Assembly: GCA_963972065.1 (NCBI GenBank)
Contig: CAXAVJ010000006.1
Span: forward strand, 1-64,000
Direction of reading: 5' to 3'
Length of the DNA stretch: 64,000 bases
Source: UBA1479 sp963972065
Lineage (GTDB): Bacteria > Pseudomonadota > Alphaproteobacteria > Rhodospirillales > Casp-alpha2
The notes beneath the pieces are model-generated. The model made no database searches and was not told where the DNA came from. It was given only the letters and a program-made list of their open reading frames with translations. Numbering within the stretch: position 1 is the first letter of the stretch; each line of letters starts with the position of its first letter. This document shows positions 34,353-42,917 of the stretch, one piece after another. The translations under genes and the position numbers were made by a program.

Positions 34353-35791
34353 TGACCCTTCGCCTGCACAACACGCTGACCCGGGACAAGGTCGATTTCA
34401 AACCGATCGACGACAAAAACGTGCGCATGTACGTCTGCGGCCCCACGGTCTACGACTTCGCCCATATCGGCAACGCCCGGCCCGTTGTCGTGTTCGACGT
34501 CCTGTACCGGCTGCTGAAGCGGCTTTATCCCGCCCCTGCGCACAAGGTCACCTATGTGCGCAACATCACCGACGTGGACGACAAGATCAACGCCCGCGCC
34601 CAGGAATCCGGCCGCGCCATCGAAGACATCACCAAGGAAACGGCGGCCCAATTCCATGCCGACATGGCGGCCTTGGGCACTCTGCCCCTGCCCCGCAAGT
34701 ACGAGCCCCGCGCCACCGACCATATCCCCGAAATGATCGCCATGATCGAAACCCTGATCGAAAAGGGTTTCGCCTACGAGGCCGAAGGCCATGTGCTATT
34801 CAGCGTCTCGACCATGGACGACTACGGACAGTTGTCGCGGCGCGACCGGGACGAGCTGATCGCGGGGGCGCGGGTCGAGATCGCACCCTACAAGAAAGAT
34901 GCAGCGGATTTCGTCCTGTGGAAGCCGTCGCCGATTGCCGACGGCCTGCCCGGCTGGGACAGCCCCTGGGGCCGCGGGCGGCCCGGCTGGCATATCGAAT
35001 GCTCGGCCATGTCGGCCAAGATTCTGGGCCCGACCTTCGACATCCACGGCGGCGGCCAGGACCTGATCTTCCCCCACCACGAAAACGAAATCGCGCAAAG
35101 CCGCTGCGCCCACGGCACGCCGGTAATGGCCAGCGTGTGGATGCACAACGGCTATCTGATGGCCGAGGGCGAGAAGATGTCCAAATCGCTCGGCAACTTC
35201 TACACGGTCCACGACCTATTGCAGGAATTCCCCGGCGAGGCCATCCGCCTGACGTTGTTGAAGACCCATTACCGCCAGCCCCTGGATTTCACCAAGGACG
35301 GCATCCGCGAGGCCAAGGCGGAACTGGATAGATTCTACAGAGCGTTGCAAATTCAGGCCGAAGCAGCGTCACGCATCCCAGATTTCTCGATGCAATGTGA
35401 GAAACAAGATCACGTCGATCCAAGTTTTCTCGACATTCTGTCCGACGACTTAAACACCCCAAACGCCATCGCTCATTTGCACGCAATCGCAGGCTGCGCA
35501 TTTGATGATGCCGGTAACGATGAGGGGCGGGTTATGAGTTATTTTGAACTCAAACAGTCAGCTGAACTTTTGGGTTTACTGCAACAAGACCCGGAAGACT
35601 GGTTCAAGTGGCAGCCGCCGGCCAAGGCGGGCGGGCTTGCCGATGCCGAGATCGACGCCTTGATCGCGGAGCGCGTCGCCGCCCGCCAGGCCAAGGATTT
35701 TGCCCGCGCCGACGAAATTCGCGGCATCCTGACCGCCGAAGGCATCGCGGTCGAGGACAGCGCCCAGGGTGCGACCTGGCGCAGGATTTGA
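34352..35791 (+). CDS. cysS: Cysteinyl-tRNA synthetase
   Basis: A 479-residue class I aminoacyl-tRNA synthetase. Visible: MYVCGPTVYDFAHIGNAR with the zinc Cys and the HIGH-equivalent HIGN, the zinc ligands near WHIECSAMS and FPHHENEIAQS, and GEKMSKSLGN (KMSKS). The C-terminal DALR and tail domains complete the protein. The start shares one base with the nadE stop. A segment encoding part of the C-terminal region (about 35330-35600) has much lower GC (about 49% by hand count for 35341-35580) and AT-ending codons, unlike both flanks, although the frame is intact. This looks like a recombined patch. Confidence 0.96.
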   Translation: MTLRLHNTLTRDKVDFKPIDDKNVRMYVCGPTVYDFAHIGNARPVVVFDVLYRLLKRLYPAPAHKVTYVRNITDVDDKINARAQESGRAIEDITKETAAQFHADMAALGTLPLPRKYEPRATDHIPEMIAMIETLIEKGFAYEAEGHVLFSVSTMDDYGQLSRRDRDELIAGARVEIAPYKKDAADFVLWKPSPIADGLPGWDSPWGRGRPGWHIECSAMSAKILGPTFDIHGGGQDLIFPHHENEIAQSRCAHGTPVMASVWMHNGYLMAEGEKMSKSLGNFYTVHDLLQEFPGEAIRLTLLKTHYRQPLDFTKDGIREAKAELDRFYRALQIQAEAASRIPDFSMQCEKQDHVDPSFLDILSDDLNTPNAIAHLHAIAGCAFDDAGNDEGRVMSYFELKQSAELLGLLQQDPEDWFKWQPPAKAGGLADAEIDALIAERVAARQAKDFARADEIRGILTAEGIAVEDSAQGATWRRI

Positions 35792-35795
35792 TGAA

Positions 35796-36419
35796 TTAAC
35801 CCCCGAAGGCGCGGAAGCGCCGGCGGATTTCCTGTTCCGAGGCATCGCGCGGCGGCTCACGCATGGCGGCGGCCTCCGCCTTGCTGCGCTTGATCCCGGA
35901 CCATGCCTCGGCGGAATGCGGCAGGGGTGCATTGTCCATCGCCAGATGCGCCGCGTACTTATGGAACAGACCGGCGCAACGCTGGTAGGCCATGACCTCC
36001 AATTCGTCGTAGCGCAGCTTCAGCCCCGCCGGCAGATCGAACCAGTCAACATCAATGATCGCCCCTTCGTCCACGCGCCGCTCCATGACATGCAGGGTCG
36101 CGCCGAATCGGGTCGCGCCGTCGTAAAGGGCGAAGCCCGCTGCCCAGCTTCCAGGATAGGTCGGCGGGCCGGGATGAAAATTGTAGGCCGGGCCCGGCAA
36201 GGCAGCAAGAACGTCAGGCGGTACCACGACGCCGGTGCAGAAGGCGATCAGCCGCCGGCCCGCGTTGGCGGTGGCCCCGCCCGCCAGATCGAGAGCAGCA
36301 CGCAGGGAACCCGCGCCGTCAACGTGATTGACGTGAACGGTCGGGTTGTGCGCCATCAGAACAGCCGCCAGACGGGGGCCCTCGACGTTGCCGGTGAGCA
36401 GGATGATCTCGTGCGGCAT
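35796..36419 (-). CDS. Formyltransferase-fold protein
   Basis: A 207-residue protein with the formyl-transferase N-terminal domain only. The motif YNFHPGPPTYPGSWA contains the conserved N-x-H..P.. active-site segment, and GATLHVMERRVDEGAIIDVD is the usual continuation around the catalytic Asp position. A short helical C-terminus (REPPRDASEQEIRRRFRAFG) matches the linker after this domain in related enzymes. It lacks the C-terminal OB domain of methionyl-tRNA formyltransferase, so it is more likely a sugar- or metabolite-modifying formyltransferase or a relative of PurN. It converges with cysS with a 4-base gap. Confidence 0.82.
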   Translation of the reverse strand: MPHEIILLTGNVEGPRLAAVLMAHNPTVHVNHVDGAGSLRAALDLAGGATANAGRRLIAFCTGVVVPPDVLAALPGPAYNFHPGPPTYPGSWAAGFALYDGATRFGATLHVMERRVDEGAIIDVDWFDLPAGLKLRYDELEVMAYQRCAGLFHKYAAHLAMDNAPLPHSAEAWSGIKRSKAEAAAMREPPRDASEQEIRRRFRAFGG

Positions 36420-36486
36420 GGCCGAACGCTAGCACGCCACTCGCCATGCGGCGAGCCCACTAAAACAATGTAACCTTTTGGCTAGC

Positions 36487-36517
36487 TTGACGGTTTCGCC
36501 CTTTCACCCGCTATAAT
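36487..36517 (+). promoter_or_regulatory. Candidate sigma70 promoter for the GGDEF-EAL gene
   Basis: TTGACG (36487-36492) and a perfect TATAAT (36512-36517) are separated by 19 bases, about 50 bp before the first possible start. The spacing is two bases longer than ideal. The 149-bp intergenic region otherwise holds a CTCGCC/GGCGAG hairpin (36440-36455) and no gene. Confidence 0.5.
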
Positions 36518-36568
36518 GCGGAACAGGGTGAAAAAATCCCCCGAACCTGCGGAAAACGGCCATCGACG

Positions 36569-38980
36569 ATGGCCAGGGGGCAAACACAAGCTGGTTCAAT
36601 GGCGGACATCTACGAAATAAAGCCGGGCGCCCGGCAGGCGGGTGGGCGCCTTCAGACCGAAGGTGACGCCACAGAAGAGGCCAACGAGACCCTTCTGGAA
36701 ACCCTCAGTCACGACCTGCGCACGCCCTTGAACACCATCATCGGATTCGCCGACATGATGGACCAGGAAATTCTTGGCCCGCTGTCGAACCCCCATTACC
36801 GCGAATACGTGGAGGTGATCTCGACCGAAGGCCGGCGCATGCTGGACTTCATCAACGACCTTCTGAACCGCAAGCGCTTCGAGAACATGAAACGCACGGA
36901 ACAGGGTTTCCGCCACGTCATCGAACTGGCGCCGGACCTGATCGCCGTATGCCGTGGCGGCGCCATCGACCTGATCAACCCGGCGGGCGCGGACATGCTG
37001 GGCGTGTGGCCGGCGGTCGAATTGAAGGGCCGCATCTTCACCGACTTCGTGCAGGCCGACAGCTTGGCCCATTTCCAGGGCGGGATCGAGAACCTGACCA
37101 AGGAACGCCTCCGCACGCCCATGGTCCTGTTGCGGGCCGACGGCACGACCCTGGACGTCGAGCTGGCCGCCCTGCCCTATGAGGAGCACGAGGACGACGG
37201 CGACGGCACCGCCTACATCATCATGGCCCGCGACGTGACCGAGCGGAACCGCGCCCTCAAGGCCCAGGCGACGCGCGAAGAACACCTGCGCAAGATCATG
37301 GATACGGTCGCCGACGGCATCATCACCATCGACGAGACCGGTACCATCGAAACCCTGAACCCGACAGCCGAGGAAATCTTCGGCTACAAACCGGGCGAAC
37401 TGGTCGGCTCCAACGTCAAGGTCCTGATGAACGAGGACGACGCCGGTAATCACGACCATTATCTGGCGCGCTACATCAACACCGGCGTGCGCCACATCAT
37501 CGGCAGTGCCCGCGAAGTCATCGGCCGGCGCAAGAACGGCTCGCTTATCCCCATCGAACTGGCGGTCAGCGAAATGCGGTTCTCCGGGCGGCGCCTGTTC
37601 ATCGGCGCACTGCGCGACATTACCGAGCGCAAGGAGAACGAGGAGCGCCTGCGCGACCTGGCGACCCGCGACCCCCTGACCCGGCTGCCCAACCGCAACC
37701 TGTTCACGGAACGCCTGGAAGAATCCATCGAACAGGCCGACACGTGCGGCGTCGGTTTTGCCGTTCTGTTCCTCGACCTCGACAATTTCAAGACCATCAA
37801 CGACGCCCTCGGCCATCTGATCGGCGACCGTATTATCCAGCTGGCGGGCCAACGCGTCTGCGGCTGCGTGCGCGGCCAGGACACGGTCGCCCACCTGTCC
37901 GGCGATGAATTCATGGTCATCCTGGAAGGCATGGACGACGAGGCCCGCGCCGCCAAGATCGCCCGCGACGTTCTGAAAAGCCTGTCACAGCCGTTCAAGG
38001 TCGATGGCCGCGAGGTCTTCACCTCGTGCAGCATCGGCGTGGTGATGTACCCGAAAAACGCCAATTCCCTGGTCGAGCTGATGCGCAACGTGGACACCGC
38101 CGCCCACTTCGCCAAGAAGCAGGGCCGGGCCAATTTCCAGTTCTACACGGAACAACTGTCCGAGGACGCCAGACGGCGGATCGAAGTCGAGAGCGGCCTA
38201 CGCCGGGCTTTGGAGAACGATGAGTTCGAACTGGTCTTCCAGCCCAAGGTGGACCTGGAAACGCGCCGTATCATCGGGGCGGAAGCCCTGCTGCGCTGGG
38301 ACAACGCCAACCTGGGCAAGGTGTCGCCGGTGGAGTTCATCCCCGTCGCCGAGGAAACGGGCCTGATCGTTTCCATCGGCAGCTGGGTATTGCGCCAAGC
38401 CTGCGAGACAGCGGCGGTCTGGATCAAGGAAGGACTGACCGCCTGCCACATCGCGGTCAACCTGTCGGCCATGCAGTTCCTGCACGGCGATCTGGCAGGC
38501 GAAATCAAGGATGTGCTCGACACCTGCGGACTCGACCCGCACTTGCTTGACGTGGAACTGACGGAAAGCATGCTGGTCTCCAACGCCGAGGAAACCATCC
38601 GCATTCTCAAGGTCATCAAAGACATGGGCGTCAACGTGTCGATGGACGATTTCGGCACCGGATATTCATCGCTCAGCTATCTGACCCGCTTCCCGCTCGA
38701 CAACCTGAAGGTCGACCGCTCGTTCGTCACGGGGCTGCCCGACGACCGTGACGCCTCGGCCGTGGCGCGGGCCATCATCTCGATGGCGCAAAACCTGAAT
38801 CTGAATATCATCGCCGAAGGCATTGAAACGGAAAACCAGGTCGGCTTCCTGCATGCCCTGGGCTGTCAGGTCGGCCAGGGCTATCTATTCAGCCCGCCGG
38901 TCAGCAACGAGAAGTTCATGGAACTGGCGCAGGCAGGCTCAGGCGCCTTTCTCAAGACGCCGCCCGCCGCCGGCGAATAA
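36569..38980 (+). CDS. HisKA-PAS-PAS-GGDEF-EAL signalling protein
   Basis: An 803-residue protein (start 36569, or 36599 which drops ten residues). Residues about 38-105 are a histidine-kinase dimerisation domain with the phospho-acceptor motif LSHDLRTPLNTIIGF (H48), but no ATPase domain follows. Two PAS domains come next (about 115-230 and 240-358, the second containing TVADGIITIDETGTIETLNP). The GGDEF domain (about 366-530) has the variant signature S444-G-D-E-F and DLDNFKTINDALGH. The EAL domain (about 545-790) is fully equipped: E572-A-L-L-R, VNLSAMQF, DVELTES, MDDFGTGYSSL, and AEGIET. It probably both senses and tunes cyclic-di-GMP. With no membrane helix it is cytoplasmic. Confidence 0.93.
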   Translation: MARGQTQAGSMADIYEIKPGARQAGGRLQTEGDATEEANETLLETLSHDLRTPLNTIIGFADMMDQEILGPLSNPHYREYVEVISTEGRRMLDFINDLLNRKRFENMKRTEQGFRHVIELAPDLIAVCRGGAIDLINPAGADMLGVWPAVELKGRIFTDFVQADSLAHFQGGIENLTKERLRTPMVLLRADGTTLDVELAALPYEEHEDDGDGTAYIIMARDVTERNRALKAQATREEHLRKIMDTVADGIITIDETGTIETLNPTAEEIFGYKPGELVGSNVKVLMNEDDAGNHDHYLARYINTGVRHIIGSAREVIGRRKNGSLIPIELAVSEMRFSGRRLFIGALRDITERKENEERLRDLATRDPLTRLPNRNLFTERLEESIEQADTCGVGFAVLFLDLDNFKTINDALGHLIGDRIIQLAGQRVCGCVRGQDTVAHLSGDEFMVILEGMDDEARAAKIARDVLKSLSQPFKVDGREVFTSCSIGVVMYPKNANSLVELMRNVDTAAHFAKKQGRANFQFYTEQLSEDARRRIEVESGLRRALENDEFELVFQPKVDLETRRIIGAEALLRWDNANLGKVSPVEFIPVAEETGLIVSIGSWVLRQACETAAVWIKEGLTACHIAVNLSAMQFLHGDLAGEIKDVLDTCGLDPHLLDVELTESMLVSNAEETIRILKVIKDMGVNVSMDDFGTGYSSLSYLTRFPLDNLKVDRSFVTGLPDDRDASAVARAIISMAQNLNLNIIAEGIETENQVGFLHALGCQVGQGYLFSPPVSNEKFMELAQAGSGAFLKTPPAAGE

Positions 38981-39029
38981 CCACCGGCCGCCGTCATCGT
39001 CAATTCAAGTAACTCCGCCCGCATGGCCT

Positions 39030-39521
39030 TCAGGTCGCGATGATGGCGTCGATCTCTTCCTGATCCATGGTCTTGGTCGCGCCATGGATGATACCTGATG
39101 CGGTGTCCAGAAGACGCTGGATCATGCGTGACATAACGGTCGCCTGTTCGCGCAGCATGCTTTGGTCGCCTGCCTCGATATAACGCTCCAGAAGCTGGAC
39201 GCTGGTCACGATCACGTTGTCCAATTGCCGTACCGTATGTTCGAAAGGCTCGCGGTAGACCGGCAACACATGCGCGGAGGCTTCCATGGCCAGTTCACGG
39301 TCGGCGATTGTCGAGTCGCGGAAATGTTCGACGTAATCCTTGGGCTGCCAGGCCTTCACCTCTTCCATGATGTCCGGCATGTCGGGCACCATTTCCAACA
39401 GCATGACGATTTCGTTGAAATGGTTGAGGTAATCAGTGGCCAGCAGGGTGTCGGAATCAAGATTAGACCCGGCGGCGCGGGCTTTGAGATCGAGATATTC
39501 CGGCGATTGTTCGGTCACCAT
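39030..39521 (-). CDS. Conserved helical protein of unknown function
   Basis: A 163-residue, mostly helical acidic protein. Conserved-looking segments include LATDYLNHFNEIVMLLEMVP and WQPKDYVEHFRDSTIADREL. The extreme C-terminus, MDQEEIDAIIAT, resembles the SQDEIDALL peptide by which FliM and related proteins bind phospho-CheY. The ATG at 39521 gives the best start; an Arg/Gly-rich in-frame stretch upstream to 39656 does not look coding. It is adjacent and convergent to the GGDEF-EAL gene. I do not recognise a characterised family. Confidence 0.65.
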   Translation of the reverse strand: MVTEQSPEYLDLKARAAGSNLDSDTLLATDYLNHFNEIVMLLEMVPDMPDIMEEVKAWQPKDYVEHFRDSTIADRELAMEASAHVLPVYREPFEHTVRQLDNVIVTSVQLLERYIEAGDQSMLREQATVMSRMIQRLLDTASGIIHGATKTMDQEEIDAIIAT

Positions 39522-39826
39522 GTTGCTGCCTACAGCCGCCGCGAAGGTTGACGCCACGATGTTTTCCTTCGGGCCGCCTCTCCCGCGTCCCAGCAGACCT
39601 CTGTCCGCCAACGCCGGAACGCCGCGAAACCGGCCCGGTCGATCAATTTTGCACATTCAGCATAATCACCCGGGCGGAAATTTCCAATCGACCATTGCGA
39701 AATCACACTCTCGGACACAACCGGACCTGGGGCCGCCCCCCTTGAGAAATGCCGCCGCATTCGGCATTCTCCCGCGACCCTGCGGCGGATAATACGCCCG
39801 GGAACCGCAAACCGAGGCCAGCCCCC
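39522..39826. other. Intergenic region with one hairpin
   Basis: This 305-bp stretch holds no convincing gene. An imperfect 10-bp hairpin (GAGAAATGCCG at 39744-39754 and CGGCATTCTC at 39762-39771, one bulged base) lies toward its right end, upstream of the short frame and trmJ. No T-run follows. Confidence 0.5.
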
Positions 39827-39895
39827 ATGACGGACACCCGCGTCTATTCGTTCGACATCCTTCTCCGCGACGGCGTCGCGCCCGTAAAAGGCTGA
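39827..39895 (+). CDS. Possible 22-residue leader peptide upstream of trmJ
   Basis: An ATG frame encoding MTDTRVYSFDILLRDGVAPV plus KG ends at 39895, nine bases before the trmJ ATG. It has a GAGG stretch about 8 bases upstream, and 17 of its 21 sense codons after ATG end in G or C, like genuine genes here. Position and size suggest a leader or small protein coupled to trmJ; it could be chance. Confidence 0.35.
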   Translation: MTDTRVYSFDILLRDGVAPVKG

Positions 39896-39903
39896 CCCGG
39901 ATC

Positions 39904-40704
39904 ATGGCGGGCACGGATTCCTCGCGGCGCGGCGACGCCGATACGATCGACGCCTCGGGTGCGCCCGCGGTCGTCCTGGTGGAACCGCAACTGGGCCAGA
40001 ACATCGGCATGGCGGCACGGGCCATGCTGAACTGCGGGCTGACGGACTTGCGCCTGGTCAACCCCCGCGACGGCTGGCCGAGCGAGCCCGCGCGGGCCGC
40101 CGCCTCGGGCGCCGATCTGGTGATCGACCGGGCCCGCGTCTACGCAACCGCCGCCGACGCGGTCGCCGACCTCAACCTGGTCGTCGCCACCACGGCGCGG
40201 TCCCGCGACATGACCAAGCGCGTCCTGACCCCACGCCGCGCGGCTGAGGAAATCCGCCACATATATGCCGAAAGCGGGGCCCGCACGGGCATCCTGTTCG
40301 GCCGCGAGGCGAAGGGCCTCGACAATGACGAGGTGGCGCTCGCCGACGCCATCCTCAACGTGCCGCTGAACCCGGCGTTCTCGTCCCTCAACCTGGCCCA
40401 AGCGGTGTTGCTGGTCGGCTATGAATGGCGCCTACTGGGCCTGGACGTGGCCGACGAAGAACTCGCCATGCCCAAGACCACGCGCCCCGCCGACCATCAA
40501 GACCTGGTCCATCTGTTTGAACATCTGGAAAGCGAGTTGGAAACCTGCGGTTTCCTGCAGCCGCCGGAACGGGCCCCCACCATGGTCCGCAACCTGCGCA
40601 ACCTGTTCGGCCGCGCGCGCCTGACGGACCAGGAGGTCCGCATTTTACGCGGCGTGATCGTCGCCCTGCGGCGGGGCCCCAGAGACCCCGCCAGCCAGGA
40701 TTAA
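39904..40704 (+). CDS. trmJ: tRNA (cytidine/uridine-2'-O-)-methyltransferase TrmJ
   Basis: A 266-residue SpoU/TrmD-fold (SPOUT) methyltransferase. The N-terminal motif PAVVLVEPQLGQNIGMAARA with the catalytic-site Asn and Arg, the middle GILFGREAKGLDNDEV, and the C-terminal VPLNPAFSSLNLAQAVLLVG (knot and S-adenosylmethionine site) are all clear. TrmJ methylates ribose 32 of several tRNAs. The C-terminal extension (about 170-266) is the usual helical tail. Its TAA shares three bases with the stop codon of the convergent dehydrogenase gene. Confidence 0.93.
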   Translation: MAGTDSSRRGDADTIDASGAPAVVLVEPQLGQNIGMAARAMLNCGLTDLRLVNPRDGWPSEPARAAASGADLVIDRARVYATAADAVADLNLVVATTARSRDMTKRVLTPRRAAEEIRHIYAESGARTGILFGREAKGLDNDEVALADAILNVPLNPAFSSLNLAQAVLLVGYEWRLLGLDVADEELAMPKTTRPADHQDLVHLFEHLESELETCGFLQPPERAPTMVRNLRNLFGRARLTDQEVRILRGVIVALRRGPRDPASQD

Positions 40705-41747
40705 TCCATCACGAACACGCCCTTGCCGGTCGTCTGGGTGTCGAACAGCTTGTACGCCGCGTCCGCCTGATCCAGCGTGAAGCGGTGGGAGAACAAGGCA
40801 TCGACGTCGATCTTGCGTTCGGCGACGAAGGCCGCGCAATCGGCCTGCCCGTTCTTGGAAAAGGTCCAGGACCCGACGACGGAGACCTGACGGCGCAGGA
40901 TGTCCTGGCTGACATCAAGCGTCACCTGCCCGCCTTCGCCGACAAAGCAGGCCGTGCCCCAGGCCCGCAGGCAGCGCACAGCCGAGGCCCGGGCCTCGGC
41001 GTTGGATGAACAGTCGAGGGACTTGTGGGCACCCTCGCCCCCCGTCAGATCGCGGATCGCCGCGACCACGTCGTTGCCCATGGGGTCGATGACCTCGTCC
41101 GCGCCGAAATCTTCCGCCATCTTGCGCCGCTCGGCCGAGATGTCGAGGGCGATGACGCGCGCCCCCATGGCCTTGGCCAACTGCGTGGCGCTGAGCCCCA
41201 CGGGCCCCTGGCCGAAGATCACCACGGTCTCGTCCCCGGCAAGGTCCAGGCGCTTCAGCGCACCGTAGGCCGTGCCCGTCCCGCAGGAAATTGCCGCCCC
41301 GGTGGTGAAGCTGAGGTCGTCCGGCAGGCGGACCAGGGTATGGGCCGGCACCTTCATGTATTCCGCATGGGCGCCGTGGCCCGTGGTGCCGTAGACGGTG
41401 ATGCCGTCGATGCACATCTGCGACCAGCCCGTGCGGCAGTGCTTGCACACGCCGCAGCCGGAATAGTGATGGTCCATCATGCGGTCGCCGATGCGCGCCT
41501 GGGCTTCGGACACGCCCTCGCCGACCTCGACCACCACGCCGCAGGGCTCATGCCCGGCGATGATCGGGCCCTTGCGCTCGCCCAGGCCGAGCGTCGGGGT
41601 GCCCGGCGGGTTGCGGTAGTATTTCAGGTCACTGCCGCACATGCCGGACGCCTTGATCTGTAACACGACCTCACCCGGCCCCGGATGGGGATCGGGGAAA
41701 TCCATGATTTCGATCTTACGGTCGCCGGGGAACACCACTGCTTTCAT
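40701..41747 (-). CDS. Zinc-dependent alcohol dehydrogenase family protein (MDR)
   Basis: A 348-residue medium-chain dehydrogenase. Catalytic zinc ligands are in GMCGSDLKYY and the GHEPCG motif; the structural zinc Cys lie in GCGVCKHCRTGWSQMC. The NAD-binding loop is VVIFGQGPVGLSATQLAKAM followed by acidic D in VIALDIS, which favours NAD. Similar proteins oxidise polyols, threonine or glutathione adducts. It lies 54 bp after coq7 on the same strand with its own AAGGA ribosome site. The substrate is unknown. Confidence 0.9.
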   Translation of the reverse strand: MKAVVFPGDRKIEIMDFPDPHPGPGEVVLQIKASGMCGSDLKYYRNPPGTPTLGLGERKGPIIAGHEPCGVVVEVGEGVSEAQARIGDRMMDHHYSGCGVCKHCRTGWSQMCIDGITVYGTTGHGAHAEYMKVPAHTLVRLPDDLSFTTGAAISCGTGTAYGALKRLDLAGDETVVIFGQGPVGLSATQLAKAMGARVIALDISAERRKMAEDFGADEVIDPMGNDVVAAIRDLTGGEGAHKSLDCSSNAEARASAVRCLRAWGTACFVGEGGQVTLDVSQDILRRQVSVVGSWTFSKNGQADCAAFVAERKIDVDALFSHRFTLDQADAAYKLFDTQTTGKGVFVMD

Positions 41748-41801
41748 CGTCTCGGTCCTTTTGGTTTCTTCTCAGTCTTGGATATTTTTTAGGGAACGGA
41801 A

Positions 41802-42377
41802 TCAGATGCGCTCGGACAGCCAGATGGCGAGCTTCGATCCCCGCTTGATGACGCCCTTCAGGGCCTCATAGCCGGGGGCTTCCTCGGCCCCCAGGTCCAG
41901 CGCCGTGTCGTGGTGCTCCAATTCTTCCTGGCGGAATTTTTCGAAGGTGTCGCGCAGGCCGTCCTCGCCCTCGCCGTCCAGGCGGTCGATCTGGGCCGCG
42001 TAATGTTCGTCGATGGCTTCCTCGACCGCGACGGTGCAGGCATGGGCCGCCTTCTCGCCCAACAGCGCCGTGCCGGCCCCCAGCGCGAAACCGGCCAGAT
42101 GCCACAGCGGCAGCAACGCCGTCGGGCGCACCCGCCGTTCGGCCACCAGGTCGTTGAAGGTGGCCAGGTGAACCTCTTCCTGTTCCGCCATGTGCTTGAT
42201 GGCGCCGCCGCCGGCATCCTTGCCCAGCACGGCCATCTGGCCCTCGTAGATGCGCACGGCGCCGTATTCGCCCGCGTGGTCGACCCGCAGCATGCGTTCG
42301 ACCATCTCGGCCTTGGACGGATCGCCCGGCATGCGCCGGGGCTTGGCAGGTGGCTTCGCAGAGGTCTTGGTCGCCAT
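41802..42377 (-). CDS. coq7: Demethoxyubiquinone hydroxylase, COQ7 family
   Basis: A 191-residue di-iron hydroxylase adding the C6 hydroxyl in ubiquinone synthesis. Iron ligands fall in two ExxH pairs and the expected helices: DHAGEYGAVRIYEGQ, AEQEEVHLATF, VEEAIDEHYAAQID and RQEELEHHDTA. A Lys/Pro-rich N-terminal extension of about 20 residues precedes the domain. COQ7 replaces UbiF in many alphaproteobacteria. It is 30 bp after dsbB. Confidence 0.95.
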   Translation of the reverse strand: MATKTSAKPPAKPRRMPGDPSKAEMVERMLRVDHAGEYGAVRIYEGQMAVLGKDAGGGAIKHMAEQEEVHLATFNDLVAERRVRPTALLPLWHLAGFALGAGTALLGEKAAHACTVAVEEAIDEHYAAQIDRLDGEGEDGLRDTFEKFRQEELEHHDTALDLGAEEAPGYEALKGVIKRGSKLAIWLSERI

Positions 42378-42407
42378 GGGTCCTCGTCGCGTCCTTGAAA
42401 CGCCCTG

Positions 42408-42908
42408 TCAGGCGGCCTTCATGCGGCGGACGGCGATGAAACACAGCCCGGCCATGACGGCGGAGAAGGCCGCATTATAGGTCGCCATGGAAAGACCAAG
42501 GAAGACCCAGTCCACGGAATCGCAGGATTTTTCCGGCGGGGCCGACAATCCGGCCATCAGATCCGTCGTTGATTCCAAGGTGGTCACGGTGCCGCCGCAA
42601 ACGGCGGAGGCCCACCAATGCTGCTCCACCCCCACGTGATAGACCGCGATCGCGGCCCCGATGGCGAAGCCGAGGGCCGCCAGCCCGACCACGGCGCGCC
42701 CTGCCTTCGGATTGGGGCGCGTCATACAAGCCCCGGCGAACAGGCCGATCACGGCATAGGGAATGCGCTGATAGAGGCACAGATTGCAGGGCTCCAGCCC
42801 CAGCAGGAACTGGGCATGCAGGGCAAGACCCAGGGCGCCGGCCGATATGGCGAACAGGGCCGCCGGATACCAGCGTTGCAATTTGGGATCGCCGAGCATG
42901 TCCACCAT
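42408..42908 (-). CDS. dsbB: Disulfide bond formation protein DsbB
   Basis: A 166-residue inner-membrane protein with four helices. The first redox pair is C41-x-x-C44 (EPCNLCLYQR) and the second periplasmic pair is C104 and C129 (SAVCGG...EKSCDS). It reoxidises DsbA and passes electrons to ubiquinone, which fits its place next to coq7. Gaps to neighbours are 9 and 30 bp, so it is likely co-transcribed with the yqaA-like gene and coq7. Confidence 0.92.
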   Translation of the reverse strand: MVDMLGDPKLQRWYPAALFAISAGALGLALHAQFLLGLEPCNLCLYQRIPYAVIGLFAGACMTRPNPKAGRAVVGLAALGFAIGAAIAVYHVGVEQHWWASAVCGGTVTTLESTTDLMAGLSAPPEKSCDSVDWVFLGLSMATYNAAFSAVMAGLCFIAVRRMKAA

Positions 42909-42917
42909 CGCGGTCTC

